Numbered from the stretch's first letter, positions 47,045 through 56,900 are shown. The stretch: DNA of 64,000 nt from Fluviispira sanaruensis (GCF_004295685.1 NZ_AP019368.1:1244364-1308363); one strand, 5' to 3'. Numbers and translations: made by a program. Notes: generated by a model not told the origin, from the letters alone.

Positions 47045-47322
47045 AAATCCAAAAGCACTCATGAAAACGGAATATTTATCATCATTTGAGCATAAATTTT
47101 ATTTAACAGCTGAATATGCGTATTCTATTTAAACAATAAATAATATAGCTGGCGAATTGAACCACGCTGTAATCTAAAAAGTTGGTGGAAATTTCACTTA
47201 ATTAAAATCATTGAATAGAAATATTAATATTGCTACATCTGTAATTGCTTCTTAGCATCATTTAAATAATTATAATTTTAGTAATACTCGGGTATGTATT
47301 ATTTTAGGCTATGATTTTTAGA
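47045..47322 (+). pseudogene. Gene relic with stops at likely glutamine codons
   Basis: One frame reads NPKALMKTEYLSSFEHKFYL, then AEYAYSI, stop, TINNIAGELNHAVI, stop, KVGGNFT, stop, LKSLNRNINIATSVIAS, stop, and about 22 further codons to a final stop. Four internal stops (TAA or TAG), no frameshift. Each is one C-to-T change from a glutamine codon. Coding-like composition persists through the whole stretch. The original family is not recognised. Confidence 0.4.
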
Positions 47323-47340
47323 AATAATAAATCTTACTAA

Positions 47341-48261
47341 TTAATGAAGAAGCTTTTCAAGAGACTGCATTGGCTCAGTGGTCGAATTAAAGTGAGGGTG
47401 TTTTTTTAAAGTATCGATAAGTGTCCGCATAGAAGTTGGTGCATGTATGCTGCTATTAATATGTTGCAAAGAGTGCATATAATTAACTGGATTACGGGTG
47501 TTATCCATAATAAAATTATTTGGTTCTATCATCCAATGTAAAGTTACGACAGCTCTTTTTGTATAAGAGTCTATGACTAAAGAATAAAAAGAAAAATTAA
47601 TATGTGGTGCCGATGCAATTGCAGTATGCGCATTATCAGGCGAAATAAGATTATCATGAATATTCACATTAAAAGCTAACAGATTTTCTTCAATAATTTG
47701 ATTACTTAAAGATATATTTGCATTGCTATAAACAGTCATCAAAATATTTCTATTAAATATTGATCCGCTATATGTAGAAGGAATGTGCGGAAAAACCCAA
47801 TTATGAACTTTTAAAGCGTCAACTCGGGGTGCATCATAAGTTTGATTTTTATGTTGAGCTATAAAGTACAAGTCCAATGTATTTATTTCATGCGAAATTA
47901 TTTCCTGTTTAATTCTATTTGGAATATTATTGCGAAATTCCATTGGAATTTTTATACAATAAACTTCTTGTCCTGCATTTGGATAATCATAAGTGGCTAT
48001 TCTTGGTGAAGGGCATGTGCTTCCATGATTAAGTTCCATGTCATTAAAATTATTGAATCTACTTTGCAATCCTCGTGGATGAATCAATGAATTTCTAGCT
48101 AAAAAGTTTCTTTTTCTATCAACTAACTCTAAAGGCGTCAGTGCTAGTTCAAATAGGCCACTTGAATTGTTCTTTGATTTAGAAGATTTAGAATTATCAC
48201 AGCCAATGGCAGCAATAAAAATCATTTGGATATATAAATTTAGCTTATAATAGTTCTTCAT
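47341..48261 (-). CDS. Hypothetical lipoprotein
   Basis: 306 aa with a lipoprotein signal (MIFIAAIGC, cysteine at about residue 21) followed by a serine/asparagine/lysine-rich linker. The mature part contains HEINTLDLYFIAQHKNQT and, further on, several histidines (PHINFSFYS, LHWMIEPNN). No family is recognised. The start is ATG 48261, with AAGGGATTATG directly adjacent. It lies in a series of exported proteins on the minus strand (44-50 kb). Confidence 0.6.
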   Translation of the reverse strand: MKNYYKLNLYIQMIFIAAIGCDNSKSSKSKNNSSGLFELALTPLELVDRKRNFLARNSLIHPRGLQSRFNNFNDMELNHGSTCPSPRIATYDYPNAGQEVYCIKIPMEFRNNIPNRIKQEIISHEINTLDLYFIAQHKNQTYDAPRVDALKVHNWVFPHIPSTYSGSIFNRNILMTVYSNANISLSNQIIEENLLAFNVNIHDNLISPDNAHTAIASAPHINFSFYSLVIDSYTKRAVVTLHWMIEPNNFIMDNTRNPVNYMHSLQHINSSIHAPTSMRTLIDTLKKHPHFNSTTEPMQSLEKLLH

Positions 48262-48345
48262 AATCCCTTATTAAATATAATTTAAATATTATAGCATATA
48301 ATGTATCGGTTAAAAAGAGGGAAAATAAAGTTTAGTTTTAAGCTA

Positions 48346-48993
48346 TTACATAGGAATATCTGCTTTTTCACGAATCCCTGATCTCACTGGCAAAAACCTA
48401 ATCAATAAAACTTGAGAAGGGATCTCTGTAGATACGCAATAATTCAAACCAAAGCAAGATAAATATTTCGTAGAATGACTTGAAATATGTCGAAGTGCAT
48501 AAGTTGACTTAATTTGATTTTTATTAATATTTATAAACTGAAATATGTGTTCATTATTTGAAATATTTTCTTTCTGAGCAAATGAAAAATATAACCCATC
48601 GTCATTCATTTTAACAAAATAAGAATCTGGTTCATCTTCATTTTTAAGATTGATATAAAGAAAATCTTTTTCCCTAATATCTTGATCGCAGGGAATATTT
48701 TGAGCAGAGAGAAATTGAACAAACCCAGTTGCTCTCTTTGACTCAAAAATGGTTCTTGCAAGATATTTTGTAATTCCAAATAATCCATTTTTAGCAATAA
48801 GAAAGCCATCATTAGTAGAAGTATTTGAATTATCAGCAGTTCCCATTGAATATGTATTGCAATATTTTAGCGGTGTGCCAAAGTGTTCCAAGACGACTGG
48901 CTCTAAGATCTTATTATCAGTAACTCCTTCGTCAGCAAAACAGACAGTAAATGGAAAGCAAGATAAAATAATAGTACATAATAAAGTCTTCAT
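48346..48993 (-). CDS. Hypothetical secreted protein
   Basis: 215 aa with a signal peptide (about 20 residues, VCFADEG). The mature domain is beta-rich and has five cysteines (YCNTYS, PCDQDI, CFGLNYC) that may form disulfides. No known family is recognised. The start ATG 48993 is preceded by AAGGAAAAG. It lies 85 bp from the neighbouring lipoprotein gene on the same strand; the two could be co-transcribed. Confidence 0.6.
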   Translation of the reverse strand: MKTLLCTIILSCFPFTVCFADEGVTDNKILEPVVLEHFGTPLKYCNTYSMGTADNSNTSTNDGFLIAKNGLFGITKYLARTIFESKRATGFVQFLSAQNIPCDQDIREKDFLYINLKNEDEPDSYFVKMNDDGLYFSFAQKENISNNEHIFQFININKNQIKSTYALRHISSHSTKYLSCFGLNYCVSTEIPSQVLLIRFLPVRSGIREKADIPM

Positions 48994-49254
48994 AACTTTT
49001 CCTTATTTATAAGATTTTTTAAAGTATTAAAAAGAAGCTATATAATTTTAAATTAATTTACTATTACAGGATTAAAATAAAAAAAAAATTTCTCTTGTCA
49101 AGATAATAAATTATTTTGTTCGAAAGCCATTTAGATCGAGTTTATTAAAAAATCTAATTTTTGATGTTGCAATGGAGTTTATTGCAGTTGACAAATGATT
49201 AATGTGAATTTTGATATAGCACTGAACTCACCATAGCAAGACCTGGATATTATT

Positions 49255-49944
49255 CTAAACAGCTTCATCTTGGCAGTATGAAAATGCACTTTCTTTGAAT
49301 AATTTTTTTTCATTTGTAGTTAGGGGAGATTTATTAGGCTTTGTAATAGATTTGAGTTTATCAGATTCATAAAAAGCTTTTATGCATAAATTACCACTTT
49401 CATAATAGTAAATAAAAGTCCCATGATTTTTTCCATTTTTATGATTGCCTTTTGTAAAAATTTTTCCATTATCATAGTATTGCTTAAAAGGTCCTTCAAA
49501 TTTATTATTTACATGGTTTACTTCAAGTTGTAACTTTCCATTTTCATAATAATAAGCAGTTCTGCCATGATATATGTCTTGATTTATATATGTTTCCATT
49601 CTTAGGTTACCATTTTCATAGTATTTTTTTACCGGTCCATTTAAAATTGATGCGCTTAGATAGAAAAAATTTTTTATATTACCATTTTCATAATAGTCCT
49701 TCAAATATCCATCTTTTAGTCCATTTTTAACTTCAAACTCAAGTTCTAATTTCCCATTGCAATCATATTTTTTATAGAGGCCATTGGCTGGTTTTTTTGT
49801 GTCTTTTTCGATCATAACTGTGTCATTGAGATATGTTATTTCTTCTGCGGTATAAACTCGCTGCTCAGGAAGAGCCTCAATTTCTTTGTTTGACTGGATA
49901 AAAATGCAACTTATAAATAGAATGGTTAATAATAAATATCTCAT
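49255..49944 (-). CDS. MORN-repeat (YwqK-like) exported protein
   Basis: 229 aa with an N-terminal signal (lipobox-like FISC). From about residue 57 it consists of repeated units of about 22-24 residues containing YYENGNL / G.....Y (for example KKYYENGNLRMET, AYYYENGKLQLEV, YYESGNLCIKAF). This is the MORN_2/YwqK pattern. YwqK is called an antitoxin in Bacillus, but most members are of unknown role. Here no YwqJ-type toxin is adjacent. A broken paralogue lies at 51870-52094. The 260-bp region at 48994-49254 shows no features. Confidence 0.8.
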   Translation of the reverse strand: MRYLLLTILFISCIFIQSNKEIEALPEQRVYTAEEITYLNDTVMIEKDTKKPANGLYKKYDCNGKLELEFEVKNGLKDGYLKDYYENGNIKNFFYLSASILNGPVKKYYENGNLRMETYINQDIYHGRTAYYYENGKLQLEVNHVNNKFEGPFKQYYDNGKIFTKGNHKNGKNHGTFIYYYESGNLCIKAFYESDKLKSITKPNKSPLTTNEKKLFKESAFSYCQDEAV

Positions 49945-50165
49945 TATCTTTAAATTCCTTCTCCAACAATAACGATAAGAACGTTATGCTTTTAACTTTA
50001 AAAGGCTCGATCTTAGGAAAATAATATGTGTTTCATTCTTTTCTGCAAGTTTTTATATAAGATTTTTGTAGTCTAATTTTTAATAAGAAAAATTTATTTT
50101 TAGTATGATAGAATAGTTTTTATCTGCTGTCATAAAATATGGTGGAAGAGAATATCCATTGCTTA

Positions 50166-50720
50166 CTAGGTGGATAATAATATTTTATACTCCTGGGCTG
50201 GGAATCCATAACCAGGTACGAAAAAAATCACTGGAAATTTTCCAGGTGCTATTTCAGCGTGACGAGAACTGTGACTTTTCATCTTTTTTAGTTGTGCGGA
50301 CTGTTCAATATTTTTACTGCTAGTAAATTCTTTCATATCATCGATGAGAGTGGGAATAAGGTAGTATGCTGAAGTTTTTTGATCGAGAGTTGGATAATAA
50401 ATTCGGAGTAAAACTTCATTACAGTGCTTTTGGTTTTTCTGGCTGAAATATTCTTTAGACTTTTCTCTATAGTATGGGTTTGGGCACATTGATGTATTTA
50501 TAATATGCTGATCAATATATCCTACAAAAAATTCTCCGGATGGGGGAAGCAGAAAGCCTGTATCTGGCTGCATTTTTCTAATTGAAATATTTTTAAACTT
50601 TCTATCATTTTCAAATTCAGTTGTATGGATAGCTTGTTCCGCTTTAGGGGGAGTCTCATTTTTTAAATCTAGGGAAGTGCAACCTGTAAAAAAAATAAGA
50701 ATGAATAAAAATCTTAGCAT
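50166..50720 (-). pseudogene. Truncated lipoprotein, N-terminal part of a PAF-acetylhydrolase-like alpha/beta hydrolase
   Basis: 184 aa with a lipoprotein signal (FFTGC). The later part reads LRIYYPT, AYYLIPTLIDDMKEF and FPVIFFVPGYGFPAQEY, as in platelet-activating-factor acetylhydrolase-like esterases. The frame stops just after the first core strand (oxyanion region), before the nucleophile serine, aspartate and histidine. No downstream continuation was found before 49944. It probably is a remnant; a secreted fragment cannot be excluded. Confidence 0.6.
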
Positions 50721-50761
50721 TTGGATTCTCCTTTTATATTTTTTTTAATATGCTTTAAAAA

Positions 50762-51706
50762 CTAAGAAGCTGCAATTTCTTTCTCTTCAGATTTTCGAGA
50801 GATTAAATAAAAAACAATCAAAAAGAAGGCGCAAAGTAAAAAAGATGCGCGATAGATATTTTCAAAGTGAAAAATGCTATAAATTATTTCAAAAATGCCG
50901 GGAATAACTTGTGAATAACTTATTTCTGCGGATGAGATTCCTGCTGCCTCTCTTTTATAGGATATTTTAAACCATTCGCTTTGAATTTGTAAATTTATGC
51001 GTGGGTAGCTGAAGAAAATGAGAGGAATCAGAGTTATTTTCAAAGAAAAAGACGAAACGCTTGGTAAAAATAAAAAGGTAAAAATTATAATTAATAAGGC
51101 AAATGAAATTACGGAAGTATTTAAAGAAATAGCTTTATTTTTACTTTTTAATTCGACAATTTTTCCACCGATAAAGTAAAATAATCCATATAAAATTAAT
51201 TCTATGGTGAAAAACTTCTTTACCAAAAAGTTTTTCACCATAGCTAAAAATCAATATATTTGTTCCACCTAAACCTGCACAAATTAAAGTATCAATGCTA
51301 AAAAGTAACAAGAATAAGTATAGCAATTGCCATATGAATGGTATTGCTTATCAATAGAAATAAACCAACAAGACAATATGATCCTTGGATTAATACCTTT
51401 AAAAAAGGCACAGGTGATAAATAGTTCTATATTTTTATTTATCACAGAAATTAGAATGAGGAACGTAGTAAGTGAAAATAAAACTTCAGAAGCTGATCCG
51501 ATTTTATGCGGCTCATATTTATTATTTATACTTGCTGAGATTAAACTGCCAACGATATTGCCAATTCTGAGAAGGAAAAATAATAAGCCAATATTGACAA
51601 CAGATGCCCCAAAAGAATTGCCTAAGATTGGAAAAAATCCGCTGGTTAAGAATGATGGAACATTCGAAATTATAACTTGTAAGACAAATGGATTTATTTC
51701 AAGCAT
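50762..51706 (-). pseudogene. Major facilitator transporter with two frameshifts
   Basis: Three overlapping minus-strand frames together make one MFS-like membrane protein: 51706-51330 (FVLQVIISNVPSFLTSGFFP and FGASVVNIGLLFFLLRIGNI), then 51326-51210 (CAGLGGTNILIFSYG), then 51241-50762 (ELILYGLFYFIGG...YSQVIPG). Shifts lie near 51320 and 51215. Each part is rich in membrane helices, and the order is right for one gene. It is not functional as read. The start at 51706 has GGGG-type sequence nearby (GACACAGGGGTCTT). Confidence 0.7.
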
Positions 51707-51869
51707 TAAGACCCCTGTGTCGTAAATAAGTATACAATAAATAAACTTTATTTTTTTATTGATGGAGTGTTAACTAGATATTTAATTTAAAAATTAATAA
51801 CTTTAATATTTATTGGTTAAAAAAAAATTCGATATATTTTGATTCTGATTTATATAAAAGTACAATTGA

Positions 51870-52094
51870 AAAAAGCATTCTAAAATTTATATCCTGTAAA
51901 CCTTCTGAGTTATACTTTTTTAATATTCCAGTGTTTGATTCTTTGCTGTTTCTGTCAATTATTTCTGAATTGTTAATATAATTTATATCTTATTCAGTAT
52001 AAATTCGTTTCCCATTTTGAAATAAAATTTCTCTTTTTTTATAAGGCGTCGCACAATTTGTAAAAAGTATGAGCAATAAAAAATATCTAAGCAA
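51870..52094 (-). pseudogene. Broken paralogue of the MORN-repeat protein
   Basis: Start TTG 52094 (AAGGGGATTAAT upstream) and a lipoprotein-like signal (LLILFTNCATP). Then RIYTE, stop, DINYINNSEIIDRNSKESNT and ILKKYNSEGL. This aligns with the intact gene at 49255-49944 (RVYTAEEITYLNDTVMIEKD...LYKKYDCNGKLELEF). One in-frame TAA interrupts it and all repeats after the first are missing. The remaining gap between 51707 and 52221 holds nothing else. Confidence 0.65.
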
Positions 52095-52221
52095 ATTAAT
52101 CCCCTTCAATTTATAAATGAAAAAATGTGCAAGATTTAGAAATGAGAGGCAACACTTTTTTCAATTATTGACAATTTATGGAGATAAATTTTAAAATATT
52201 AAAATAATTTTAACAAAGAAT

Positions 52222-53796
52222 CTAAATGCGTTTCCCATGCACACTGGTCATGAGATTGACCACGACATTATTTAAAGCATCTGCTTGCAAAATGAGTTCA
52301 TCTGAAATATTTGCTGCTTCTTCGCTTGTTTTGGAATTTAACTGGGTGACTGAATGAAGTTGCTTGATGGCATTATGTATTTCGTTTGTTCCTCTGGATT
52401 GTTCTTTTGTGCCAAGGGAAATTTCATTGGCTAATTTCGTCACAAATGTTGCATTCTCAACGATATCGTTAAAAATTTCTGCACAATTTTCTGAAATCTT
52501 GACTCCTAAATCAATTTTTTCTTTGCCATTTCCAGTAATTGATTTGACTTTTAGCTTCAATTCAGTGGTTATTTTTTCAACTTTGCTAACGCTTTCATTA
52601 AGTATATTGGCAATTTCTTTAGCAGCATCTCCGCTCATGCCTGCAAGGCTCCCAACTTCTTCCGCAACAACTGAAAATCCCTTGCCTTGTTTACCTGCGC
52701 GGGCGGCTTCAACGGAAGCATTAAAAGCAAGTAGTTTTGTTTGAAAAACGATCTCATTTATTATTTTTGTTTTATTCTGAATTTCAAGAATTAATTTTAC
52801 AATTTCATTTAATTCTTTGTTGCTTGTATCCGCTTGCTTTATAATGGAGCTGTTACTAAGACTTATTTCATTCATAGCACTGCGCATCTTGTTTATCAGA
52901 TCTTTTCCACTGTCAACTTTGTTCTTCGATTCTTTCGATTTCTGCTCAGCATTGTAAGCACCATTGGATAATTGTTCAGTCATAGCTGCAATTTGTGTCA
53001 AAGAATTCACTGTTTGTTGGAGAGATGAAACTTGCTCAGAAGTCGTGCTAGCTATTTGTGTAGCAATAGTTTGCATACTTTTTGAAGATGATTTCAATTT
53101 TGCTGAAACCGATAAAATATTATTTACAAGAGATTGTAAATTATTTGCTGATATATTAATGAGAAAAATTATAATAAAAAGTGTAAAAATAAAAATGACA
53201 AGCATGAGCAGCGATGATAATAGTATATTAAACTTAATTGAGCGGGAATTTTCCAATGAATTTTGTTCAAAATCGTTATTTGCCATAATAATAAGTTTTT
53301 TTAAGCTGTCTAATACATTTCGATCCATTCCTTTTACGGCTTGATCTGCCTCGGACATTGAGAATAGATTTTGCGAGAGTGAGTTATTTCTTACTACTTT
53401 GTATTTATTTTCAAGATCACTTAAGTTACTTAAAAATAAATCAATATTTGGCAACTCATTTTCTGTGAGCAATGGTCTTAGGCTTTTTACAATTTCTTTT
53501 TGCTTGTCAATCGATTCATCCATTCCCTTACTGTGTTTATTGAAACTTTCAATATCTTTTCCACGGATAAGTGTATTTTTCCATTCCTGAATCATGATGC
53601 CAAAACTCCTTTCAATCTCGGCTATTTTTTTATATTTATTCAGGGAAATAGTACTGTTTTTTACTAATTCTTCATTCACGTTATAAGTTTTGAAATATCC
53701 AAAGAGGCTTATAGCAAACATGAGAAAAGTTGAAAATAAAACAGGAATTAAAAATTTTGTTTTTAAACTGACTTGATCCCTAATCATTGAAATCAT
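52222..53796 (-). CDS. Methyl-accepting chemotaxis protein
   Basis: 524 aa from ATG 53796 (GGAGG six bases upstream), not the longer frame from 53817. Membrane segment 1 is about residues 10-32. A four-helix-bundle-like periplasmic domain follows to about 180, and membrane segment 2 lies around 190-215. The cytoplasmic signalling domain has the conserved tip QTKLLAFNASVEAARAGKQG, then GFSVVAEEVGSLAG. It senses an unknown ligand and controls CheA. There is no HAMP with clear consensus. No other che genes are nearby. The stretch upstream to 54225 (430 bp) shows nothing identifiable. Confidence 0.88.
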   Translation of the reverse strand: MISMIRDQVSLKTKFLIPVLFSTFLMFAISLFGYFKTYNVNEELVKNSTISLNKYKKIAEIERSFGIMIQEWKNTLIRGKDIESFNKHSKGMDESIDKQKEIVKSLRPLLTENELPNIDLFLSNLSDLENKYKVVRNNSLSQNLFSMSEADQAVKGMDRNVLDSLKKLIIMANNDFEQNSLENSRSIKFNILLSSLLMLVIFIFTLFIIIFLINISANNLQSLVNNILSVSAKLKSSSKSMQTIATQIASTTSEQVSSLQQTVNSLTQIAAMTEQLSNGAYNAEQKSKESKNKVDSGKDLINKMRSAMNEISLSNSSIIKQADTSNKELNEIVKLILEIQNKTKIINEIVFQTKLLAFNASVEAARAGKQGKGFSVVAEEVGSLAGMSGDAAKEIANILNESVSKVEKITTELKLKVKSITGNGKEKIDLGVKISENCAEIFNDIVENATFVTKLANEISLGTKEQSRGTNEIHNAIKQLHSVTQLNSKTSEEAANISDELILQADALNNVVVNLMTSVHGKRI

Positions 53797-54225
53797 TTTA
53801 AGCCTCCAATCTTTCACTAAATTGTAAATACATTAAAGTTTTATGTCTTATTTTATTATTATTAATCGATTGCAAATGAGTTAGCCCTTTGCAGACTTGG
53901 AAGAAGTTTTAGACTTGCTGTAAATACTTTAAGAAACTGTGTTAATTGTTAACTTATTTGATACCTCTCACAACCCCTTTAAAGTCTTGTAATGAAGGCT
54001 TAGAATTTGCTAAGAGATTGATTTAAATGATATTATAGTATGTTTGTGTCATACAGGCTGTCTGACGCATAGTTGATATATATCTTAAATTATAGTTAGT
54101 TATAAAATTTGCGCTGCTGCCAACGAGGCTCTCGGACACGGTATAATTTTTTTAAGTGCTTAATTTTTTTCTATTATAAAGCTCTGAAAAAACTCTCCGA
54201 TAAGTGGCTTTGGGAGGAATCCATT

Positions 54226-54384
54226 ATGAATATGAATCCAAAAAAAGAAAGAATTTCGAGTGAGAAATATACACGTGATGGAGCTAAATACGTTTGCACA
54301 CGCTGTAAGAAAAAATATTTTTCTAAAGATGAAGTTGAAAAATGCTATGATGGGCATCCAGTAAAAAAAGAAGAAACAGTTTAA
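54226..54384 (+). CDS. Small zinc-ribbon-like protein
   Basis: 52 aa, start ATG 54226 with GGGAGGA upstream; the longer frame from 54109 has no start signal. Sequence YVCTRCKKKYFSKDEVEKCY then DGHP shows CxxC and a later Cys/His pair that could bind one zinc ion. A terminator-like hairpin follows at 54402-54434. The strong ribosome site plus terminator suggests an expressed single-gene unit. Function unknown. Confidence 0.65.
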   Translation: MNMNPKKERISSEKYTRDGAKYVCTRCKKKYFSKDEVEKCYDGHPVKKEETV

Positions 54385-54401
54385 TTCCTCTTTACAAAAT
54401 T

Positions 54402-54445
54402 CACAGCTCACCGTTGTTAAAATGCTGAGCTGTGGAATACTTTTT
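54402..54445 (+). terminator. Rho-independent terminator
   Basis: CACAGCTCA (54402-54410) pairs perfectly with TGAGCTGTG (54426-54434) over a 15-nt loop, followed by GAATACTTTTT. It ends the small zinc-ribbon gene. Between it and 54895 lie 450 bp of AT-rich sequence without recognisable genes. Confidence 0.75.
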
Positions 54446-54895
54446 GCGTTTTAACAAATTATAAATAAATTCTAGGTAATTTTCTAATTATCAATTGAAA
54501 TATCCTCATTGATATTTTTATAAGCAGGCTTTTTAAAACCATGCGAGCTTGAGATCAATTTATCAACATATTTGTATTTTTAGGTAATTCTTTATTCTCA
54601 TTTGGAGCGTAACTGAGTGAGAATTGATCGGTATAAATATTTGTTTTCTCCTTAGCCATTCCAACCGACAGCATTAAATATTTAGCAATTCTGGTTATTA
54701 TTCAGTAGAAAATTTTAAAATGTCTAAAAAATACTCAAAAATTATGTTATCTAATATTTTGCTTGATTAAGTAATAAGTATAATTATTAATTAATAAAAA
54801 ATTTGCAATATTATAAAATATAGTTTAATTATGTATTGTAGATATTATAAATAAACATATTTGCAAATTATTCTATGGCATACGGAGAATATTTA

Positions 54896-55969
54896 ATGTT
54901 TTATAAATTTATTAAGCAAGCTTTTTTTCTTACTCTTTTTTTTGTATATAATTCTTTTTTGTATGCAACTTATTCGAATGAATCCTTGAATCTTGATTTT
55001 ACTGACTCGCTATCTATTTCAGAAAGTCAGCGAGTAAATAGAAGTGCCCCTACTTATGAGAATTTTTTCTGGAAAAATGGGAAAGTACATTATAAATTTG
55101 AGAATAATAAATTTTCTGATGAGGAAATAACAAGTGTGAGAAGTGCTATGCAAACTTTAGAATCATATGCAAATGTTTCTTTTCTTGAAATCACAAATAC
55201 GGCCTATTTTAATAATCTTGTTACAATTCGAAAAGGTGATATTTGCAGCAGCACTATAGGGAGAAATCCTTTTTTAGCAAGAGGTGTAAAGCGATCTGTT
55301 ACGTTATCAAATGATGGTTCTTGTTTTCACAATAAAATTCTTTTGCATGAGCTGATGCATACGCTTGGATTTCATCATGAACATTCTCGTTTTGATCGAG
55401 ATAATTATATTGAAATAATTGAAAAAAATATCAAACTGAATGTTTTACACAATTTTAAAAAAGTTGGCGACATGACTGTTCGATTTGGTGATTATGACTA
55501 TGACTCTATTATGCACTATAGTCAAAATGCTAATAGCAAAGATGAATATACCGCTCGCTTTGATCAAACAATAAAACCTCTTAAAAATGGGGTAAAAATA
55601 GGCAAAAATAATCACTTAAGTGCAGGAGATATAGACGGGCTTATCAAAGCTTATGGGCCTCCCTTAAATAAAAATCCAAAGTATATTGAATTTAAAAATA
55701 GTGCAGTTTTCAGCGCGCAAATCAATCTAAAATATTATTATAATCAGAGCAATTCAAATCAATGGAGTCAATATTCTTGGTGGGGAATGAGAGGTGATAA
55801 AAAAACTTACACTTTACCAAGCAACGTTGATTTTGTGGAAGTGACAGTTTCATTCCGCAGTATCTTTGATTGGTATGACCTCGAATATATAACTTATTTA
55901 AAAGACGACTTGCCAATTTGTTTGGAAACTTGGGGGACTTTGTTCTCCCCTCAGTTGAGTCGCTGCTAA
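54896..55969 (+). CDS. Secreted astacin-like metalloprotease (M12A)
   Basis: 357 aa from ATG 54896 (ACGGAGAA upstream). A signal peptide covers about 1-24, and a short propeptide-like stretch follows. The catalytic zinc site is HELMHTLGFHHEHSRFDRD, with H151, E152, H155 and H161, and the Met-turn SIMHY follows about 55 residues later. The protease domain ends at about residue 255 (DIDGLIKAYG). The remaining about 100 residues are aromatic-rich (KYYYNQSNSNQW, WYDLEYITY) and may bind substrate; the end has a cysteine pair. It degrades extracellular proteins. No regulator is adjacent. Confidence 0.9.
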   Translation: MFYKFIKQAFFLTLFFVYNSFLYATYSNESLNLDFTDSLSISESQRVNRSAPTYENFFWKNGKVHYKFENNKFSDEEITSVRSAMQTLESYANVSFLEITNTAYFNNLVTIRKGDICSSTIGRNPFLARGVKRSVTLSNDGSCFHNKILLHELMHTLGFHHEHSRFDRDNYIEIIEKNIKLNVLHNFKKVGDMTVRFGDYDYDSIMHYSQNANSKDEYTARFDQTIKPLKNGVKIGKNNHLSAGDIDGLIKAYGPPLNKNPKYIEFKNSAVFSAQINLKYYYNQSNSNQWSQYSWWGMRGDKKTYTLPSNVDFVEVTVSFRSIFDWYDLEYITYLKDDLPICLETWGTLFSPQLSRC

Positions 55970-56257
55970 AATTTTTTCAATACAATTCTTGCGCGGGAAG
56001 CATCTGGCCTCGATCTTGCAAATTTATGAATTCAATAGTTTTTAGTCATACAAATTAATATATTGTCAATTTTATAGGCAAATTTATTGTGGTGAGAAAA
56101 GAAGTTTTAAAAATTGTCAATAAATCTTTGTATAATTTGTAGATGATCCAATTTTTTATTTTTGCAGATTAGCTTTTAGAATTAAATTCATTTTTTCTAA
56201 AAATGAATTTAATTTAATACTGGCTTTGCAGGTCATTTATCTGTTATCATTCTTTAC

Positions 56258-56317
56258 AACATGTTCATTTTCATTCGTTAGACTTTATCGTCCAACTTTT
56301 GCAGAAAACATGTTCAT
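56258..56317. promoter_or_regulatory. Paired AACATGTTCAT sites
   Basis: AACATGTTCAT occurs at 56258-56268 and again at 56307-56317, 49 bp apart (about 4.7 helical turns), each with an 8-bp palindrome AACATGTT. They lie upstream of the P-loop gene at 56382. They could be regulator binding sites. Otherwise the 412-bp gap 55970-56381 shows nothing. Confidence 0.35.
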
Positions 56318-56381
56318 ATTAAGTTTTCTATAATTTTTTTAAGCAAATCTATGGTTTAAATTCTATTAAAGTGGAGCTAAA

Positions 56382-56900
56382 ATGCGAATCATATTTATTT
56401 CCGGTGATGGTCATGGTGCGGGTAAAACATATTTAGCAAAAAGAATAGCCAGTGGAAAAGAACAGATTTATTCAATAGCGAATATGATACGCAAAGAGCT
56501 TTCATTGGTTTATCCCAAATATGATTGGTATAACAAGACTCCTCGTTTTAAAGACACAACAATCGTTAAAGAAACAGGAAAAACGATTCATCAAATGCTT
56601 GATGAATTGGGAAAAGAAAAAAAAAGTTTAAGTAACATATATTGGGCTAAACAAATTGTTGAATTGATCACTTACAGTAGAGATAGTGATAATTTAGACA
56701 TTGCTATCATCGATGATATTCGTTTGATTGATGAATATCTTTATATTAAAAGTCAATTTCAAAAAGAACACATTACCCATTTTCATGTGATCAATGCCAA
56801 CGCAAAGCCAGAGCCAATGTATCAAAATAAAGAATTACGAGAACAAGCAGACTATCATATTCTTTCTCGGATGGTTCTGTCTTCAATAGGGGTAAAATAA
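56382..56900 (+). CDS. P-loop kinase-like protein (deoxynucleoside monophosphate kinase-like)
   Basis: 172 aa. Walker A is GDGHGAGKTYLAK near the N-terminus, and a late LDIAIIDDIRLIDEY provides Walker-B-like acids and a lid region. The motif GKTIHQMLDELG followed by IYWAKQIVEL resembles the dNMP kinase group (T4 gp1-like: LGT-x(n)-WA, DxR). Enzymes of that fold phosphorylate dNMPs. The gene is probably coupled to the next one (10-bp gap). ATG preceded by GTGGAGC. The family assignment is from motif order only. Confidence 0.55.
   Translation: MRIIFISGDGHGAGKTYLAKRIASGKEQIYSIANMIRKELSLVYPKYDWYNKTPRFKDTTIVKETGKTIHQMLDELGKEKKSLSNIYWAKQIVELITYSRDSDNLDIAIIDDIRLIDEYLYIKSQFQKEHITHFHVINANAKPEPMYQNKELREQADYHILSRMVLSSIGVK

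Noticed and set aside
47045-47322. Reassigned stop codons (TAA/TAG read as glutamine)
   Set aside because: All intact genes in the window use TAA, TAG and TGA as ordinary stops, so simple gene decay explains the frame.
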